64,000 nucleotides of DNA from Aerococcaceae bacterium NML190073 (GTDB lineage Bacteria; Bacillota; Bacilli; Lactobacillales; Aerococcaceae): NCBI GenBank assembly GCA_026131555.1, contig JAMXJH010000005.1:62001-126000 (forward strand), in the 5' to 3' direction. The notes below the pieces were generated by a model. The model searched no databases and had not been told where the DNA came from. It saw only the letters and a program-made list of their open reading frames with translations. Shown one piece after another: positions 60,567-64,000 of this stretch. Made by a program: the position numbers and the translations under genes. Within the stretch, counting starts at the first letter, position 1; the number at the start of each line of letters is the position of its first letter.

Positions 60567-60595
60567 TATTCATCCGAATTATTTTGTGATAGAAT
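60567..60595 (+). promoter_or_regulatory. Promoter of the Pr6Pr-like membrane protein gene
   Basis: TATTCA (60567-60572), 17-bp spacer, TAGAAT (60590-60595). Transcription would begin near 60602, immediately before the palindrome at 60605. Confidence 0.55.
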
Positions 60596-60604
60596 TGGAA
60601 TGTT

Positions 60605-60629
60605 AATTACTTTGATAATCAAAGTAATT
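60605..60629. promoter_or_regulatory. Perfect 25-nt palindrome, FabT-like operator
   Basis: 12-bp arms around a central A. The core ACTTTGATAATCAAAGT fits the FabT consensus of lactic acid bacteria (ANTTTGATTATCAAATT, read on either strand) with one mismatch. FabT is a MarR-family repressor of fatty acid synthesis genes. The site overlaps or directly follows the predicted start of transcription, a repressor position. Confidence 0.7.
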
Positions 60630-60683
60630 GAGGTTAAACTGATCCCCTCAGTCTAAATTTCATATGAAGAAAGCAGGTTGTTT

Positions 60684-61322
60684 ATGTCCAAACTCATTTA
60701 TCGTTTATTGATTGTTGCTCTCAGCATTACTGGCTTAGTAGCGCAAATGTATCCAAATAAGTTCTACAATTTGACTTATTACACCACGCAATCAAGCATT
60801 ATTGTTATGTTATTTTTTGCATACACGGCTTATTTGATGTTCAGTCGGCAGTTCGAACGTTTGCATAGCAGCAACTTTTTGCGATTAAAAGGCGGTGTAA
60901 CCATTATGATCGCCTTAACATTTCTTGTCTATGCCATTCTGTTGGCACCACAAGCATCCCCAGAAGATTTCCATACAATCAACAATTACACTCTCCACTA
61001 CATTGTGCCCGTAATGGTAATTCTTGATTGGTTAGTCCTGGATAAAGGTTGGCATTATCGGGCGATTGAACCTTTGACATGGGCAATCGTTCCAATTATC
61101 TATCTCATCTTCTCGCTAATTAAAGGTTATATTTTACGCATCCCGATTCCTGAAGCGAAGCACAGTCCATACCCATATTTCTTCCTCAATGTCGACAAAT
61201 CCGGCTGGCAAACAGTCTTAACTTATATCTTGGTCATCGCAATTTTCTATATCGTTTCCGGCTACCTTATGCTCGCCGTTAAGAAAATGCAAGCAACTTT
61301 CACTCAACACATGACAAAATAG
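60684..61322 (+). CDS. Pr6Pr-family integral membrane protein
   Basis: 212 residues from ATG at 60684 (AGCAGG spaced 7 nt; an in-frame TTG lies two codons upstream). Six predicted membrane helices with the pattern of the Pr6Pr/FAR-17a-type family: FYNLTYYTTQSSIIV in helix 2, HYIVPVMVILDWLVLDKG in the middle and YPYFFLNVDKSGW near the end. The family's function is unsettled; human relatives AIG1/ADTRP hydrolyse fatty acid esters of hydroxy fatty acids. The FabT-like operator upstream makes a lipid-related role plausible but unproven. Confidence 0.82.
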   Translation: MSKLIYRLLIVALSITGLVAQMYPNKFYNLTYYTTQSSIIVMLFFAYTAYLMFSRQFERLHSSNFLRLKGGVTIMIALTFLVYAILLAPQASPEDFHTINNYTLHYIVPVMVILDWLVLDKGWHYRAIEPLTWAIVPIIYLIFSLIKGYILRIPIPEAKHSPYPYFFLNVDKSGWQTVLTYILVIAIFYIVSGYLMLAVKKMQATFTQHMTK

Positions 61323-61342
61323 GGTTTCACACCCTAGTTTTT
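61320..61342 (+). terminator. Terminator after the Pr6Pr-like gene
   Basis: 6-bp stem TAGGGT/ACCCTA with a 5-nt loop that overlaps the stop codon, then GTTTTTG. Confidence 0.7.
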
Positions 61343-61531
61343 GTATGTATAAGAGCGGAACAAAGATTCGCTAGCATTTACCTACAAGTTATGGCATAAT
61401 ATTAGCGTGCTTGAAGAAAGCAAACTTGATTTAGTAGCAGCTTTCTTTTGCTATTCAATCCTAATCATAGTAAACTAAAGATAGAATAGACATTTATTTA
61501 ATGAAACAATCTAACACAAGAGGTGAACCCC

Positions 61532-61888
61532 ATGGCTGAGAAAAATTTAACAGCAAAAGATATTTTACAAAAAGAATTTACGAAAGGTATCCGTGGTTAC
61601 AACACTGCAGAAGTGGATGAATATCTTGATTTAATTATTCGCGACTACGATTCTTATCAGAAAGAAGTTGCACATTTAAGAACAGAAAATGACCGCTTAA
61701 TGAGCAAAGTGGATGAATTAACGAAACAACTTAATTTAGCGAAGAAATCTGCCCCAACAACACCGGGTAGTGGCGTAACAAACTTTGATATTTTGAAACG
61801 CTTGTCAAATCTCGAAAAGCATGTGTTCGGCTCAAAAATCAGCAACACAGACAATACGATTGACTACTCGGAAGTGACAAAATTCTAA
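61532..61888 (+). CDS. gpsB: Cell division protein GpsB (DivIVA family)
   Basis: 118 residues from ATG at 61532 (AGAGGTGA upstream). Cytosolic adaptor linking penicillin-binding proteins and the division machinery. The DivIVA N-terminal motif LTAKDILQKEFTKGIRGYNTAEVDEYLD is followed by a coiled coil (about 30-70), a flexible linker and the short C-terminal helical domain (FDILKRLSNLEKHVFG). It sits ahead of rnpB, as in other Bacilli. Confidence 0.96.
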   Translation: MAEKNLTAKDILQKEFTKGIRGYNTAEVDEYLDLIIRDYDSYQKEVAHLRTENDRLMSKVDELTKQLNLAKKSAPTTPGSGVTNFDILKRLSNLEKHVFGSKISNTDNTIDYSEVTKF

Positions 61889-61912
61889 GCAGTTTAACTT
61901 TTCGACAAAAAT

Positions 61913-62288
61913 AAAGTAAATTTCAGGTAATCGCGGCTAGAAATAGTTGAGGAAAGTCCATGCTCGCACAAGCTGAGATGCTTGTAGTGTTCGTGCTTAG
62001 CGAAATAATAAGCTAAGGCAGCCTTATGGTTGACGGCAGGGAAAATGGCTAAGGCGCAAGCTATGTCAAAGTACCCTTGAAAGTGCCACAGTGACGAAGC
62101 AAGTGGGGAAACTCACTTGGTGGAACGCGGTAAACCCCTCGAGCGAGCAACCCAAACTTTGGTAGGGGCACTTTTTCTACGGAATTGAACGGATGAAAGA
62201 GGCAGCAATGCAGATAGATGATTACCCATCTAAGTTAGTGCCTATATAACTTAGATTGACAGAACATGGCTTATCGAAATTTACTTTA
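61913..62288 (+). ncRNA. rnpB: RNase P RNA, class B
   Basis: Catalytic RNA that trims tRNA 5' ends. The ends pair (AAAGTAAATTTC at 61913 with GAAATTTACTTT at 62277-62288, P1). The conserved GAGGAAAGTCCATGCTCGC lies at 61960-61978, and ACAGAACATGGCTTA near the 3' end. The middle shows GGTAAACCCC and class B features, with the length (about 376 nt) of Bacillus-type molecules. It lies between gpsB and ypsC. Confidence 0.97.
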
Positions 62289-62438
62289 TAGGTTTTTTGT
62301 GTATGGCATCTTTCCGTTGGAAAGACGCCGCATTCGACGATTATCAATGACTTCAACGGGGTTGGGAATACACTTTCTAGCCCTGTTTTTGTTAATGTAT
62401 TTATTTCAGTTACTTTTCGGCTATAGAAAGGATTTTTT
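62289..62438 (+). other. Spacer between rnpB and the THUMP methyltransferase gene
   Basis: Contains a 7-bp hairpin TCTTTCC/GGAAAGA near 62309-62325 and the hairpin-plus-T-run terminator at 62355-62391, then the RBS AAAGGA of the next gene. No coding frame is supported. Confidence 0.6.
62355..62391 (+). terminator. Terminator ahead of the THUMP methyltransferase gene
   Basis: Stem ACGGGGTT/AGCCCTGT with wobble pairs, extended loosely inside, followed by TTTTTG. It probably stops read-through from rnpB. Confidence 0.65.
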
Positions 62439-63566
62439 ATGAAAACTTATAAACTTATTGCAACGGCTGCTGCCGGTATCGAATCGCTTGTTGCGAACGA
62501 ATTGAAGCAACATGGCTACGCCACACAAACCGAGAATGGACGCGTTAATTTTTCCGGTACGGCGCGCGACATTGCGTTTACGAATTTATGGTTGCGTACT
62601 GCTGACCGTATTAAGATTAATTTCGGTACTTTCACTGCCAAAACTTTTGAAGAATTGTACGATCAAACTTACGCTCTGCCTTGGGAAGATATTTTGCCAT
62701 TGGATGCTAATTTCCCTGTCAGTGGCAAATCTGTTAAGTCGCAGCTCCACAGTGTACCCAATTGCCAGCGCATCGTCAAAAAAGCGATTGCTTCCCGTTT
62801 GATGAATTATTATCATCGCCGTAGCAACCTCGCAGAAACAGGTGCACTCTACCCGATTGAAGTGTCTATTTTGAAGGATACGGTGACGCTTACTCTCGAC
62901 ACGAGCGGTTCCAGCTTGTTCAAACGCGGTTACCGCGCTGAGAAAGGTGGCGCCCCTTTGAAAGAAAATATGGCGGCTGCTCTTGTAATGCTGACAACTT
63001 GGCATCCGGATCGTCCTTTATATGACCCTTGTTGCGGTTCGGGAACTATTTTAATTGAAGCAGCCTTGATTGGCCATAATATTGCTCCGGGATTCAATCG
63101 TTCATTCGCTGCTGAGGAGTGGAGTATGTTAAATCCAGGAGTTTGGCAAGAAGTCCGTGATGAAGCGGAAGAATTGGCAAATTACGATATTGAACTCGAC
63201 ATTATGGGAACGGACATCGACCACCGAATGATTGAAATCGCCAAGCAAAATGCATTGGAAGCCGGTGTAGCTGACAGCATTCAATTCAAGCAAATGCAAT
63301 TGAGTGATTATCGCCCTAATAAAGAATTTGGTATCCTCATCGCTAACCCGCCTTATGGTGACCGCCTGCTTGACGAGGAGCAAGTCCACAAACTCTATCA
63401 ACAGATGGGCGAAATTTACCGTAACATGCCAACGTGGAGCAAATATATTCTGACTAGCGACGAACAATTCGAACACTACTACGGCGAAAAAGCCACAAAA
63501 AAACGCAAACTCTATAACGGTGCGTTGAAAGTTGACTATTATCAATATTGGGGACGCAAAAAATAA
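62439..63566 (+). CDS. THUMP-domain class I SAM methyltransferase (YpsC/RlmL-like)
   Basis: 375 residues. An N-terminal THUMP RNA-binding domain (about 45-155) precedes a methyltransferase with the SAM-binding PLYDPCCGSGTILIEAA and catalytic IANPPYGDRL motifs. It matches the N-terminal half of E. coli RlmL (23S rRNA m2G2445). The rnpB-ypsC order is conserved in Bacilli. RBS AAAGGA lies 7 nt before the ATG. Confidence 0.93.
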   Translation: MKTYKLIATAAAGIESLVANELKQHGYATQTENGRVNFSGTARDIAFTNLWLRTADRIKINFGTFTAKTFEELYDQTYALPWEDILPLDANFPVSGKSVKSQLHSVPNCQRIVKKAIASRLMNYYHRRSNLAETGALYPIEVSILKDTVTLTLDTSGSSLFKRGYRAEKGGAPLKENMAAALVMLTTWHPDRPLYDPCCGSGTILIEAALIGHNIAPGFNRSFAAEEWSMLNPGVWQEVRDEAEELANYDIELDIMGTDIDHRMIEIAKQNALEAGVADSIQFKQMQLSDYRPNKEFGILIANPPYGDRLLDEEQVHKLYQQMGEIYRNMPTWSKYILTSDEQFEHYYGEKATKKRKLYNGALKVDYYQYWGRKK

Positions 63567-63578
63567 ATATAGCAACAC

Positions 63579-63620
63579 AAATCCCCTCTCAACTAAAATT
63601 TTTAGTTGAGAGGGGATTTC
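63579..63620. terminator. Bidirectional terminator
   Basis: 20-bp perfect stem (63579-63598 with 63600-63619), with an A/T-rich inner part and TTT flanks, between convergent genes. Confidence 0.9.
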
Positions 63621-63630
63621 TGTTAACCTG

Positions 63631-64000
63631 CTACCCTTTCTTCCGCAATGCTTCTCTTGCAATTTGATCTGCGCCTTTGTTTTCTTTGTCGGAAATCCAT
63701 TTCCAGAATAGTAAGTTGAATGTGTCAATAATCACTAATATTTTATCGAGCCAAATAGCGTATTGTGCTTCCTTGACGTAACGTTTATCTAACGACTCGA
63801 TAACGATCTTGCTATCGGAATGCAACATAATTGTTTCGTTCGTGGATGCTTCACGCTGCAAAAACTCCAACGCCATTAACATTGCTTGAAATTCCGCTTC
63901 ATGATTGTCCAAGACGCGCTCACAATATCTTCCTTGTTTGATTTGTTGCCCGTTGCGAATTGCATTGAACGCGATTCCAGCTTCTTTTGTCTGTGCATTA
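63631..64000 (-). CDS. RNase H-like (ribonuclease HI family) protein, 5' end cut by the window
   Basis: The frame is open from the window edge to the stop at 63631; the TTG at 63912 is internal, since the upstream residues (TKEAGIAFNAIRNGQQIKQ) already fit the first beta strands of the fold. Active-site features seen: the Glu in NHEAEFQAMLMALE and the Asp in LHSDSKIVIESL. The C-terminus KWISDKENKGADQIAREALRKKG contains the usual late Asp. The first catalytic Asp should lie beyond the window. Similar Firmicutes proteins (YpdQ/YpeP type) have uncertain activity. Confidence 0.88.
   Translation of the reverse strand, partial: NAQTKEAGIAFNAIRNGQQIKQGRYCERVLDNHEAEFQAMLMALEFLQREASTNETIMLHSDSKIVIESLDKRYVKEAQYAIWLDKILVIIDTFNLLFWKWISDKENKGADQIAREALRKKG

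Noticed and set aside
63129-63728. 199-residue minus-strand frame
   Set aside because: Antisense to the THUMP methyltransferase gene and crosses a strong terminator.

Overview
The window looks like a chromosomal segment of a low-to-mid-GC Gram-positive bacterium of the order Lactobacillales. The signs are a mevalonate pathway (mvaS, class II mvaA), an F-type ATPase in the order atpBEFHAGDC, an H2O-forming type NADH oxidase, a T-box in front of thrS, type B RNase P RNA, gpsB-rnpB-ypsC synteny, and the gmk-rpoZ-priA-fmt-rsmB-PP2C-PASTA kinase-rsgA-rpe-thiN / rpmB / asp23-fakA-recG-plsX-acpP block typical of Bacilli. An Aerococcaceae-like genus fits the mix of mevalonate genes and surface proteins, but that is inference. 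Most genes lie on the minus strand.

Layout. 1-4.4 kb (+): D-Ala-D-Ala carboxypeptidase, an LPETG-anchored 5'-nucleotidase and a HEPN-like/CBS protein. 4.5-6.7 kb (-): thrS with its T-box leader. 6.7-14.0 kb (-): a type I restriction-modification locus in the order hsdM-hsdS-(third TRD segment)-42-bp tandem array-hsdR. 14.1-20.7 kb (-): ATP synthase operon. 20.8-28.8 kb (-): mvaS, two unrecognised small genes, the hflX-def-mvaA operon, an HTH membrane protein and nox. 29.1-34.6 kb (-): an 1825-residue M26-type zinc metalloprotease with LysM repeats. 34.7-43.0 kb (-): typA, suhB, a UPF0223 gene, cinA and oppDFBC. 43.1-60.4 kb: the conserved housekeeping block, with rpmB divergent. 60.7-63.6 kb (+): a Pr6Pr-type membrane protein with a FabT-like operator, gpsB, rnpB and ypsC. 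The right edge cuts a minus-strand RNase H-like gene, and the left edge cuts a minus-strand gene after 11 codons.

The most unusual region is the type I R-M locus. hsdS encodes two target-recognition domains, then reaches eight copies of a tetranucleotide (11213-11244), then a third recognition domain and conserved region in another frame. Losing one copy would fuse everything into a 600-residue, three-TRD protein. The same gene carries a perfect 3 x 12-bp repeat (TSEL) in the inter-domain helix, the type of repeat known to change recognition spacing in EcoR124-type enzymes. About 13.7 units of a 41-42-bp AT-rich repeat separate hsdS from hsdR. The locus therefore has three independent repeat-based ways to vary. 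A second signal is a perfect 25-nt palindrome with a FabT-like core, placed over the predicted transcription start of the 60.7 kb membrane protein.
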